This document shows positions 1 through 9,639 of a DNA stretch of 64,000 bases, one piece after another; position 1 is the first letter of the stretch, and each line of letters opens with the position of its first letter. Position numbers and translations under genes: made by a program. The stretch is taken from positions 29,309,061 to 29,373,060 of the forward strand of contig JBCNJP010000023.1 of NCBI GenBank assembly GCA_039602395.1, written 5' to 3'. This DNA comes from Deinandra increscens subsp. villosa (lineage: Eukaryota; Streptophyta; Magnoliopsida; Asterales; Asteraceae). The notes under the pieces are model-generated. The model made no database searches. It worked only from the letters and a program-made list of their open reading frames with translations, and was not told the origin of the DNA.

Positions 1-1137
1 TCCAATCTTTCCTTCCTGATTAAGTCTCTTCTTACCAGTTCTATTAAAAAACTTCTTTGTTCGACGAACCAACATCGCATATTGCCAATTAAGATCCATT
101 TCCTCCAAATGATCATAATCAATCTGATCATAATCTTCATTTGCTAACTCAGCATTACTCACAGAACCAGTGATAACACCAAAGTATGAAGATACTAATG
201 CAGACATCAACGCATTATAGTCAACGACAGTTTGAACAGACAATGCATTTTGAATCGAAGAACTTGGAATTGACACATTACAACCAGCAGAAGAATAACT
301 AGGAGTTTCAGATTTACCTAGCAGAAATGCTGTAGGAGGTGAAGAACTAAGAATATTAGATTTTCCAGCATTAATAGTTGAATCATTGTTGCCAAAATAC
401 ACTGCAGGATTCTGAATTTGCTCAGGAAGTGATTTGTTCACTTTTAACTCCATATCCCTAGCTTGGATTCTTTGAATTAGATCATTAAAAGACAGCTTTG
501 AATAATCCTTATCATTAGTAATCATCATCACATAATTTTCCCACTTCTCTGGTAGAGCTTCCATGATCTTTTCTTTCTTATCTGCTTCATCTTTTGTAAG
601 ATTCACCAACTTCATTTCACTCATTAAATGTGCAAATCTTGCAATTAGATTTGGAATCGATTCATTTTGATAATGCTTGAAGCTATCAAATTCCTTCTTT
701 AACACTTTTTGTCTACTTTTGTTGTACTGGTCATTTCCTTCACATCTCTTTTCTTGAGCATCCCACAAACTCTTTGAGGTATAATTGCTTGAAAATTGAT
801 GTAGTAAATCAGTAGGCAATGCCATTGTTAAAGTGCCATAAGCCTTTTTCTCAGCTTGATATGCTTTCTTTTGTTCACCGGAAAGCTTCCTTTGAAGAAT
901 TGGTTCCCCATTCTCACCTATAGGATATGTATATGGTTCAGAATATGATAACCACATATCGATATCATTTGCAGAAACAAACGCTTCAAATCTTGTCACC
1001 CAACTATGATAATCTTCCAATTTAAGTAATTTGGGAACTTTCTGACTTGTTCCAATTTCATTATCATAGTTAATCATTGTTTGCATCGTTGCCTGAACCG
1101 AATTCTGTATAGCCGCAAACGCTTGAAAATCGGACAT
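1..1137 (-). CDS. gag: Copia Gag, N-terminal 379 codons (open at window edge)
   Basis: Starts at ATG 1137 (MSDFQAFAAIQNSV) and is open to base 1 without a stop, by my own translation. It is homologous over its whole length to the gag of element C, including the block KLEDYHSWVTRFEAF near the N-terminus (UBN2/DUF4219-type retrotransposon Gag fold) and ANEDYDQIDYDHLEEMDLNW near the window edge. The zinc knuckle seen in C would lie beyond the window. Gag forms the cytoplasmic virus-like particle and packages the element RNA. Unlike C gag, this copy has no frameshift at the position equivalent to 42775, so it is the less damaged of the two. The start follows the leader by about 500 nt and is the same as in C. 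Confidence 0.88.
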   Translation of the reverse strand, partial: MSDFQAFAAIQNSVQATMQTMINYDNEIGTSQKVPKLLKLEDYHSWVTRFEAFVSANDIDMWLSYSEPYTYPIGENGEPILQRKLSGEQKKAYQAEKKAYGTLTMALPTDLLHQFSSNYTSKSLWDAQEKRCEGNDQYNKSRQKVLKKEFDSFKHYQNESIPNLIARFAHLMSEMKLVNLTKDEADKKEKIMEALPEKWENYVMMITNDKDYSKLSFNDLIQRIQARDMELKVNKSLPEQIQNPAVYFGNNDSTINAGKSNILSSSPPTAFLLGKSETPSYSSAGCNVSIPSSSIQNALSVQTVVDYNALMSALVSSYFGVITGSVSNAELANEDYDQIDYDHLEEMDLNWQYAMLVRRTKKFFNRTGKKRLNQEGKIG

Positions 1138-1635
1138 TTTCGAAAGATTGATTATTGTTCACTCCGAACCTCGTCCGAACCTTCTCCGAACTATCTCCGA
1201 ACGTCGTCCGAACTTTAGCAACACCGAACGTCCTCCGAACCTGACCTTCGGTCGAACAAAACAGAAATAAGTCCGAACTTGCTCCGAATGACCACCGAAC
1301 TCTGTCCGAGCCTAGACCGATCTCTCACCGAACTTAAAGAATGACCAAGCTCCGTCCGAACCTCGAGTTCGGAGCGGTTATGCCGAGCTTGTCCAAACCT
1401 CAAACGAGACAGATTTCTCTCGACCTCATTCTCTCGATTTTCAACGTTTTTGATTGGAATTTTCGACAGGAATTCAAGCAAACTCGATAAAAACGATCTA
1501 GAAACAGAATTTTGACGAAAAACACACTCGAAACGATCAAACGAACTCAAAAATGATTGACATTTTCGCAAAAACGTGAATTTGAACTCAAAACTCTGAA
1601 AAACACTGATTTCCGACTAGTAGAGCAAACCTAAT
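1138..1635 (-). promoter_or_regulatory. Element A leader with CCGAAC/GTTCGG array
   Basis: Untranslated leader between PBS and gag. From about 1160 to 1400 it is packed with CCGAAC and a few GTTCGG words, on average every 10-20 bases. The same word is found in the LTR at 1844-1910 and in the leader and LTR of element C. An apparent 118-codon frame at 1215-1571 is only a by-product of this repeat texture. Confidence 0.7.
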
Positions 1636-1647
1636 GCTCTGATACCA
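1636..1647 (-). other. Primer-binding site, initiator-Met tRNA
   Basis: The minus strand reads TGGTATCAGAGC, complementary to the 3' end of plant initiator Met-tRNA. It is separated by two bases from the LTR end, which is the usual copia arrangement. Confidence 0.93.
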
Positions 1648-1649
1648 CT

Positions 1650-1974
1650 TGAAAGTGCGTAAGCGTACGGATCTTCTACTTAGTCGTGATGAAATCAATG
1701 TAAACGTGTAAAAGACAAAGAGTAAATACAAATGAGCTTTGTATTAACCACAGAGAACCACAGAGTACACTTAGAGAATATGACACGGAAGCTCCCCCTA
1801 TTCTATACAAGATGAACTATTTATACAAGCTGAAATACGACTGGCCGAACCTCAGGTTCGGCCACACGTTCGGCCATGTCCGAACTCCAGGTTCGGCCTG
1901 AGTTCGGACCTCAGCATCCTTGTGTGATCCATCTTGCATTCAATACTTCACATGACGATCAGGACTATGTATCA
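1650..1974 (-). repeat. LTR shared by elements A and B
   Basis: 325-bp LTR with TG...CA ends, homologous to the 329-bp LTRs of element C but clearly diverged. On the left side lies a PBS, on the right a PPT. One LTR flanked by the inner parts of two elements is the product expected from recombination between elements or from a tandem insertion. Confidence 0.88.
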
Positions 1975-1991
1975 ACAAACTCCCCCTCGGC
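1975..1991 (-). other. Polypurine tract of element B
   Basis: GCCGAGGGGGAGTTTGT on the minus strand, immediately before the LTR. It is identical to the PPT of element C (38478-38494). Confidence 0.9.
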
Positions 1992-2390
1992 ATGTGCAGT
2001 AACTTCTCCTCTAATCAAACTTGTATCTTGTATCTTCAATCAAACTCTTCCTCGATCTTGACTATGAGTTCAATCTTGAATACTTGATATTGCATCATGT
2101 GTAAACTCTTTATCAACAAACTTCAGAAGACTTGAAGTTGTGATATACTCTTCCCACTTAGAAACCTGCCAACATAAATAATCTTGGTGCAAAATGTCTC
2201 TTCGAGACTCCAAGATATTTTGGTTTTGAAAATGATTTCGTATTTCGTGTTGATCAATCGAAAACAAATCAGAAACAAAATCTTTTTGGCTTTTGGTAAC
2301 TTTATATCAAAACACACCTAAAATCTTTTTGGTATTTTCTGATAAGAAAAGTAAAGACATTACAGAATTAAACACTATTTTTGTCTTTTT

Positions 2391-2425
2391 GTGAGAAAGA
2401 TCACAACTTGGGATCATATTGGTCA
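2391..2425 (-). other. Conserved 3'-region block (element B)
   Basis: The plus strand reads GTGAGAAAGATC, then about 10 bases, then GATCATAT. The same block occurs at 38896-38930 (C), 28227-28258 (D) and 53570-53600 (E), always on the LTR/ORF3 side of the structured modules. The surrounding sequence differs between families, so the block seems constrained. Confidence 0.6.
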
Positions 2426-2708
2426 TAACATGCTGAACTACACTTTAATTTCGATTATTGTAGCACATAAGCCATGCCGATTGCAGATATAATTTGTCCA
2501 ACTTTAAACTCTGGCAAAATCATACTCATAACATTTGGATATGTTAAGATATTGATTAAGTTTGCATTGACCAGTGTACCCCACACTATCAGACATACTC
2601 AGATATGCTTTGCTTATCACATTTTGTGATTTCACTTGTGAATTTAATCACATAATGGTTGTAACCATGATATAGTCAACTGTGTTTCATGCAAAAAGAA
2701 ATAAGAAC

Positions 2709-2767
2709 GTTAAATCGTCTACCTTAAGGTCGATCTTTTGATACGCAGATAAGGCCTCGGATTTAAC
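2709..2767 (-). other. Structured module B1
   Basis: Outer stem GTTAAATC/GATTTAAC, inner stem CCTTA/TAAGG, conserved core AGGTCG...ACGCAGA and a small apical hairpin ATC-TTTT-GAT (plus-strand letters). The element is transcribed from the minus strand, where the hairpin loop reads AAAA. Confidence 0.6.
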
Positions 2768-2795
2768 ACAATAAGAAAATAAAACAAGTTGAAAT

Positions 2796-2811
2796 TGTAT
2801 AACTCAACAAC
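2796..2811 (-). other. Remnant of structured module B2
   Basis: Only the first arm (GTATAACTCAACAAC) remains. Comparison with C2 (39303-39366) shows that the rest of the module was deleted, apparently between short AACAA/AAAGAAA matches. Confidence 0.6.
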
Positions 2812-2830
2812 AAAGAAAATAAAGCAGAAC

Positions 2831-2890
2831 GTCAAACGAACAACGATCAGGTCGGTCTTTCGACACGCAGAGTAAGTCCGATCGTTTGAC
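2831..2890 (-). other. Structured module B3
   Basis: Outer stem GTCAAACGA/TCGTTTGAC, inner ATC-A-GG/CCGAT, apical stem GTC/GAC. On the transcribed minus strand the apical loop is GAAA. Confidence 0.65.
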
Positions 2891-3424
2891 AAAATAAAGA
2901 AAATCAAACAAGTTTAAATCTTTGCAAAATGAACACATGTATACACAGTGACTTCTCATTTTATTTTTCACATATCTTTTTCTTGATATATCATGAGATA
3001 CGTATCAAGATATTGTCCACCAGGTCAAGCATCAGATTTAGTGTATATCACATTTGTATACTTTCTGATTTGCCGAGCCTACCTTACACATCGATCAAAT
3101 GGTCTTATGGCTTGTTCATCTACTTTATCCATGAGTCAGACAATGTCAGTCAATGTACCATCATTTCCCAATCATGTCGGATACAATTTCTTATTTTTCA
3201 ATGTTTTTGGATTTTTGCATTTTTCATTGTTTTTGTCTTTTCCAAATTTCTCCCCCTAAAAATGACAACTCTATTTATAGATTTTAATTTTTACGATTTG
3301 AAAAGAAAAAAAAAACACACTATTTTTGTATTTTGGCAAAAGGAAACTCCCCCTCAGAATGAGACGGAGTAAAAACAAGAAAAATTGACCAACCAACACG
3401 AATACTAGCAGTGTAGCCTTTTGA

Positions 3425-3567
3425 AAACAAGAAAAATTGTCCTTTTATGGGCACAAGCTATTCTGCTGGCATTCTATCTTATCTTACTGTTTATCTAGAG
3501 TCCTAGTTTAAGTCTACATATTGCTTTTAGTACCTAAATCTCTTAAACCAAGGCTCTGATACCAACT
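3425..3567 (-). mobile_element. Gypsy G1 internal 5' end with PBS
   Basis: About 130 bp of leader left of a PBS at 3553-3564 (TGGTATCAGAGC on the minus strand, initiator-Met tRNA, as used by many chromoviruses). The rest of the G1 internal region is replaced by element B, so no G1 coding sequence is present in the window. Confidence 0.7.
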
Positions 3568-4964
3568 TAGGACGCCCACTCCCAGACTTGGCTCTAGAAG
3601 GAGGTCACTCATCGAATTTACTCATGAACGCAAGGTATAACAGAGATAACTAAAGCAGCAGAAATTAAAAACTTTTTATTTATTTATAATGCCAAGTACA
3701 AGTAAGATAAAATTACTACAACGGTTAACGATAACTATAAAAGACAACGATTAATAGATATGAATCTATCTACATTACTTAAGCCAGCATGCCCGTATAG
3801 CCTTCTCCTAATAGCGTGCCCATCCACTATGCTCAAACATGAGCCTTTCCCTTGATGCTCGAATCTTTAACCTCGCCTAATATACATGCTTTAAAAGGTC
3901 AGCTTATGCTGGTGAGTTCTATGTATTGAAACTTTACCTTAACCTCGAAAGGTTACTTCAAACATTTGGGTCTAACGGCCCCTTCTTTATAAACGTTTAA
4001 TGGATGTAAGACATGACAGAATTATACCAACATAACATTTAAACCTTTAGTATTAAAAATCATTTAATACTCTAGAATACCTTGGGCCTCCGGGACCCAT
4101 CCTCTGTGCAAATAATCATTTCATATAAAAGAGTCATACGAAACATTATAAGCAAAACCTCTTTTTATTAAGCATTGTCTATATGGGACTACTTTAGCCC
4201 CTTTCAGGTGACCGTCGCCTCCCGACCTCTTGAGCAACCGTCATTACTGCAGTGGCTTTATATCCACTGCTTGGATTATACAACCTCCCTCTTACCCTCG
4301 TCTTAGACAATTTTGCTTAAATTAAAACCTCTTCGAAAATAACCCTAAGGGTCACTTCATTTACCTTTAAAAACTTATTTTAAACTTTACTTCAAAAGTT
4401 TAACATCTTCATTACCCATTTATTATAACCTTCCCGAAAAGAGTTTATAACAGGTAATAACAGCTTTAAAACAGGTATAGATATTTATAACATTTCACGT
4501 ATGTGCATTAACACAAACAAGCAAAGGTATCTCAAATACTTTTCAAGTAATAGCATTGCATGTATACTAGCCCGAAAACATTAAAACATTTAAAACATTT
4601 GAAAGTGGGCTCATAGAACTCACCTTATTCTCTTAAGCCAATTAATTCAGTCAGAACCTCCTTTACGTCTTCCAATTTAACCTAATTGTGTATTGTATGA
4701 CGTTAACGCAAGGTTTTATATGATACACACTTCTTATGTTTATTTTAACACCTTATTTACTTAATAATATATATTTAAAAGTTTATTTACTTCTAATGGT
4801 TAAAATGACCAAAATGCCCCTGGAGGCATATTATCTTCTTTTATTGACAATTATGAAGACGCGCATTCCTATAAGTAGACACTCACTCCGGGATGGGTAT
4901 GCCATTTCCCGGTTGGGATTTATGCGACACCCTCGCTATGCCAGAAACCCCTAGTGTACAGGTG
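3568..4964 (-). repeat. Gypsy G1 5' LTR, segment 1 (PBS-proximal)
   Basis: Non-coding DNA next to the PBS. The LTR terminus reads TAGGACGCCCAC on the plus strand, a decayed TG end. It contains a stretch reading AGTGGGCTCATAGAACTCAC, a type of sequence I associate with gypsy LTRs of composites (recall, not checked). It is cut at 4964 by the Athila insertion and continues at 13511. Short frames at 4736-5131 have no meaning that I can see. Confidence 0.6.
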
Positions 4965-4969
4965 CCTAC
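4965..4969. repeat. Target-site duplication of Athila element (left)
   Basis: CCTAC, repeated at 13506-13510 right after the 3' LTR. Confidence 0.85.
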
Positions 4970-6877
4970 TAATGCATAGCATCTTGTATATAAATAAAAT
5001 AAATAAATTCCCTCATTTAAATGTCTTTTAAATTTGAAAATATCTAATTTGGTGCTTAATTGTTTAATATTTGAATTACTGATTTTTATTGTGTTTTTTT
5101 TATTAATATTTGAGAAATATATAATTTTCACATTAAATTTGAATTTTTAACTATGATTATTAATATGTGATATTTATTGAAGGGTTTATTTGTTGAATTT
5201 TAAGTGGTTGGATGGTACGCGGTGATTTTAGAAGAATTCTATAAAAACGGAAGTTGAATCGGAGCCCGGATGTGAAAGTTATGAATAAAAGAATAAAGAA
5301 ATAAATAAACAGATCAGCCCAGCTCCCTTGTGTTGTTCTCGGCCCACCAGCGAAAGAAAGAGAAGCCCAGCAAGCAGTAGCCCAGCAATAGATTCAGTGG
5401 CCCAACACAGCTGAGCATGCAGCGAAAAAGAAAGGAGAAAACTCGGCAAAGGGGGGGAATCGAACCCCTGACCACTCGATTATGCAGTGAGACAACTTAC
5501 CACCAGACCAGTAGCTGCTGATGCTTTAAATTTGACTTGCATCCATTTGATATTCTTTCTGCCAAGCCCAGATTCAGCCCAACGACCTGATGTTTCACAG
5601 ACTCGTTTTTCAGCTATAAAAAGAATCCAGCCACCGATTTTTGCATTCTTACACCTCAGAAAAACCCTAATAACAACCCTAAACACATTGGAATCATCTT
5701 GGAAGGAAAAAGGGTCAAGGTCATGGCTTTTTGAGAAGAATTTGAAGATTTTAGCTCTCGCTGGTCGGATCTTTAATTCGGTTCTTCATCGTTTAGGCTT
5801 TTGATCTGGTTCTTCATCATGGTCAGTCCCAAGATTCGATTTTTATTGTTATTAAACATGTATCTTGGCTGATTCATCCTTGTATCACTTAGATTAGACA
5901 CATTTGGACCCGTTTGACCCGTTTCGGGTGACTTTTTAGCATAACTTTGTGTTAAATTGCTTTTGATGATGGTTTTAAATGTTTATGATGATAAAGATTG
6001 CTGATTTGGTTTCCATTATCGATGGATCATGTGGATTATGCCATATTTAGTAGAACTACTAGTATGTGTTGATTTATTTATTATTAAACGGTTGACTTTT
6101 ATTGGTTAACCGTTTGATGCTTGATAGGAGAACTCCTACTTGATGGTTTATCATTGATTTGGGGCTGATTTAGTTAATATCTCTATATGATAGGTTTGAC
6201 CGAACCATTTCATAGGCTAGAAGCTTGTTTTACATCGTTTAATTGGATGGATTTCTTGTGAACAGAAGATTCGATGTTATTTATTCATGTTTAGAGGTTT
6301 CTAGGTCATAAGTGTTTGGAATCATCATCATTGCATGGTATAGGTACTATATAGAGAGACCTCTCGCGTAGTTTCCTATTTTATGAAGGATTAGTTTACT
6401 TTGACCAAAGTAGCTAGTCGGTTACGCAATTTTCACAGTTTTGCTATCCGTGCTTCATTTAGGATTTCCAGATTATTCGGGATGTGTTTATAGTCCTAGA
6501 TAGTCCAGTGTCCCACATTAGACGATAGTGTTCATGGTATTAGTCATCCGAGGGTCTGAGCGAGTCTAGAGGAGTTGAGTCTAGGTGATGCATTCCTTGC
6601 TTTGATTTTCCAACGTGTTATCCGGTTTTTGTCTTTTTTTGTTGGTTTAGTTATTTAGCAGAGTTTTCATTATCAGTTCACAAAATCAATTTCACCGGTC
6701 AGATATTAGCAAAGATCCAGTATCGGGAGTCTACATACGCGTCCACGGATTGATATCCGGTTCTTACCAACACTGTGCTGCACACGACGGGTACACTGCC
6801 CTGGTGTGTAGTTTGGTCACTTGGTAATTACCATTTAAAACTTGACCGCATTTTTATATATCCAAATTTTCACATCA
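4970..6877 (+). repeat. Athila 5' LTR
   Basis: 1908 bp. Starts TAATGCATAG (the 3' copy starts TGATGCATAG, so the terminal TG has mutated to TA) and ends ACATCA. An ORF at 5487-5804 has a counterpart in the 3' LTR (12158-12433) but shows no recognisable protein. Confidence 0.9.
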
Positions 6878-6883
6878 AGTTTT

Positions 6884-6901
6884 TGGTTTCGTTGCCGGGG
6901 A
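6884..6901 (+). other. Primer-binding site, tRNA-Asp type
   Basis: TGGTTTCGTTGCCGGGGA differs from the usual Athila/Tat site (TGGCGCCGTTGCCGGGGA) at three adjacent positions. It lies six bases after the 5' LTR. Confidence 0.85.
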
Positions 6902-7104
6902 CTCGTCAGATTCCGAGAATTATCCGAGCTAGTAGTTTAACCACTTGCTTGCTTTATCTGTTTACCTGTTTTCTTTGCGTATTTTAGCTGTTAGTTTGTT
7001 TTTCTGTTTATGTGTTTCCTTTTTGTGATAGTTAGACTTTTAGATTAGTTTCTTTTCGTTTTCTGATTCTGTTTCGTCTTTTTTATCGCATTTTTTGTCT
7101 GTTT

Positions 7105-9639
7105 ATGCGCATACGTCGCCGCAAGAGACGATTTTCACCAGTTTCTGAACCTGAGAGAGTTTTTCATCACATTCCTCGCGTGCAACGAGTATTACCGATG
7201 GCGAATCCACCAGAGAGACGTACACTTGCCGATTACGCGTGTCCCAACATCGATAAGGTCCAGCCAAGTGTCATCCGACCTGCTGTTGAGGCACAAAATT
7301 TACAAATTCACCCTCAAACGATTACCAGGATTCTAAATTCTATTCAATTTGATGGGTACCCCAATGATGACCCGATGACTCATATCGCGAACTTCCTCGA
7401 AGTTTGTGACACTTTCAAACTCAATGGGGTCCCACCTGATGCCATTAAATTGTGACTTTTCCCATTTTCCCTTCGCAGCACAGCGAAGGCGTGGCTTCAC
7501 TCCCTCCCACCCGGATCCATCACGACATGGGTTGTTTTGACGCAAAAATTCATTTCAAAGTATTTCCCTCCATCAAAAGTTGTTATGTTCCGAAACAAAA
7601 TATATTCTTTCTTTCAGGAGGATACTGAGAGCTTATACGAGGCATGGGAGAGATTCAAATAGTTGTTGAGAAAATATCCGTCCCATGGGATTAAGCTGCA
7701 CCAGCAGATACAGATTTTCTACAGTGGTATGCATCTTCTCACGCGACAGACAGACGGTAGTTCCGCTGGTGGCACATTGAGCAGTAAAACGCCCGAGGAG
7801 GCGCAAGATTTACTTGAGGAGTTAGCCTTGAATGGCTATCAGTGGTCTACCGCGCGGAGTAGACAGCCCCAGACGAGGGGAGTTCATCAGGCTGATCCCA
7901 TTACTGCTTTGACCGCCCAGGTTGAGGCATTATCCAAAATGATAAAAGGAATGCAGGTGAACTAGCAGCAGGTAAAGTATAATGAGTTGTGTTTTGGACC
8001 TCATGACATTACACGTTGTCCTATCGGGGGTAGTACTAATTTTGTCGAGCAGGATGATTTCATGACCAGAAAGGCCCGCCCACCACCCGACAATGCATAC
8101 AATTACAATCCAAGGTGGCAGAACCACCAAAATTTCAGTTCAAACCCATCGAAGTTTCAGATGGGATCGCCACCGAGGCAGCAGGGTTTCTATGACCCAT
8201 AGGTTAGAAAAAAGACACCGACAGAGGATTCAGGTATAAAGAATTTAACGGACATGATGTCTCAGTTTATCAAGCAGAATGAGACAACTTCACAGGAGAA
8301 TGATCAGAGGATTTCGAGGACTAAGCAAGACATAGTTGTGGTGGCCAAAGATGTGAGCAACTTAGGAACTCTTATGCTTAATATGGAGAGAACCATAGGC
8401 CAGCTTGCGAAATCAGTGTCCGAGAGATAACCGGGAAGATTGCCAACAAACACATAGACATGGCCTAAGCAATACGTGAATGCAATCTTTTACCTGAATG
8501 ACAACACTCCAGATCCAGAACCGGCGGTCAATGCTGAGCTAGTTGATGAGGAGAGTGATGATGAGATATACGAGGAGATTAAGGTAAAGGTTCCTGGGCA
8601 GGTGCAATCTATGCTAAGCCCGGCAAGTACAGCACGTCCCAAGGAACCGTTCAGAGCTTACATTCCACACATTCCCTATCCAAATAGACTTAGGGAAGAT
8701 GAGGAGGAGCAGCATAGGAAATTCATTGACATATTAAAGCAGCTGCACATTAACATTCCAATCGTTGAGGCGCTCATACATATGCCTAAATACTTGAAGT
8801 TTTTGAAAGACATGCTGAGTAGCAAGAAGAAAATCCCAAGTGTTTCACAGGTTACACTCAGTGAGGAATGTTCATCTGTTATCCAAAATAAACTGCCACA
8901 TAAGCTGAGCGATCCTGGGAGTTTCACTATCCCGTGTACATTAAGGAGCTTGTCTGTTAGGAATGCTCTTGCCGACCTAGGTGCTAGCATCAACTTGATG
9001 CCATACTCTTTATTCAAACAGCTAGACCTAGGTGAGCCAAAGGCGAGTCGCATGCGCATCCAGTTTGCTGACAGATCAGTAAAGTTTCCACGCGGGGTGA
9101 TTGAGAATGTTTTGGTTAAGATTGATCAATTTGTGTTTCCCGTGGATTTTGTGATCTTGGATATGATCGAGGACACTAATGTACCATTCATTTTAGGACG
9201 CCATTTCTTAGCTACAGCTGATGCATTGGTGGATGTGCAGAAAGACACATTGACATTGAGAGTTGATGATGAGGTTGTGACATTCAGTGTCACCGGATCT
9301 ACACAGCATGAGAAACATCATCAGGCCATCGTTCATCAGATTGGGATTAAAGATCAGCCGCCCGACCCATCCCTGGTTCTTATAAAGAGACCTGAAACAT
9401 TGAAGGCCACGCAAAACAAGAAGTGTGGGGATGAAGCGAGATCTAAAGAGAAGAAAAAGCCATCTGATTTAAAGAAAAGGGATTCGGTGAGTGATAGACC
9501 GTGGTTGGCCGACGTGTACGCCATATACTTGCGAGATCGACATAAGGGAGTTGAGCCCCTGTTTGAGGAGTGGGGCGTGCACGGGTCTGATGAGAGCAGA
9601 TTTGGCAGTGAGGGAGGTCACATCCATGACCCTGGTTGA
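7105..9639 (+). pseudogene. gag: Athila-type gag-protease, six in-frame stops
   Basis: A single reading frame of 845 codons that can be followed from 7105 to the TGA at 9637-9639 without any frameshift. It is broken by stops at 7453 (TGA), 7660, 7963 and 8200 (TAG), 8428 (TAA) and 8455 (TAG). The first part carries the Athila/Tat Gag signature (ILNSIQFDGYPNDDPMTHIA, then FLEVCDTFKLNGV). The last third (8476-9639, 387 codons) is the retropepsin-like region: TLSEECSSVIQNKLPHKL, PGSFTIPCTLRS, the active-site motif ALADLGASINLMP (DLGAS for D[S/T]G), FPVDFVILDM and PFILGRHFLATADALVDVQK. Family proteins usually continue into RT; here the frame ends after a lysine-rich tail. All six stops can be explained by single C-to-T changes at arginine or glutamine codons. 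The protein cannot be made from this copy. Confidence 0.9.

Larger units (their letters stand above)
1..1974 (-). mobile_element. Copia (Sirevirus-like) element A, 5' portion
   Basis: Minus-strand Ty1/copia element that leaves the window on the left. In element order it has an LTR (1974-1650), an initiator-Met PBS (1647-1636), a leader (1635-1138) and gag (from 1137). It is closely related to element C: 1-1137 aligns with C gag at about 42072-43208 with scattered substitutions. Its LTR does not end in host DNA on the right. It is followed directly by a PPT and the 3' non-coding region of another copy (B), so this LTR serves as 5' LTR of A and 3' LTR of B. Confidence 0.9.
1975..3424 (-). mobile_element. 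Copia element B, 3' non-coding fragment
   Basis: Collinear with 38478-~39975 of element C, beginning with the PPT (GCCGAGGGGGAGTTTGT on the minus strand, 1991-1975). It contains no coding sequence. It holds the conserved GTGAGAAAGATC block (2391-2425), two complete structured modules and a deleted third, and further AGGGGGAG motifs at 3251-3257 and 3347-3356 that resemble the multiple polypurine tracts of Sireviruses. Similarity to C stops at about 3424, where gypsy G1 sequence starts. The rest of the element is missing. Confidence 0.85.

Noticed and set aside
1215..1571. 118-codon ORF on the minus strand
   Set aside because: It lies wholly in the CCGAAC-repeat leader of copia A and has repeat-driven composition with no homologue in the C leader frame.
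2929..3372. 147-codon plus-strand ORF and its partner at 39492-39965
   Set aside because: Antisense to the 3' non-coding region of copia B/C; its Phe/Ser-rich text follows from T-rich DNA and it is not kept in D or E.
5487..5804. ORF conserved between both Athila LTRs (5487-5804 and 12158-12433)
   Set aside because: Conservation is explained by LTR duplication; the frame differs in length and has indels between copies.
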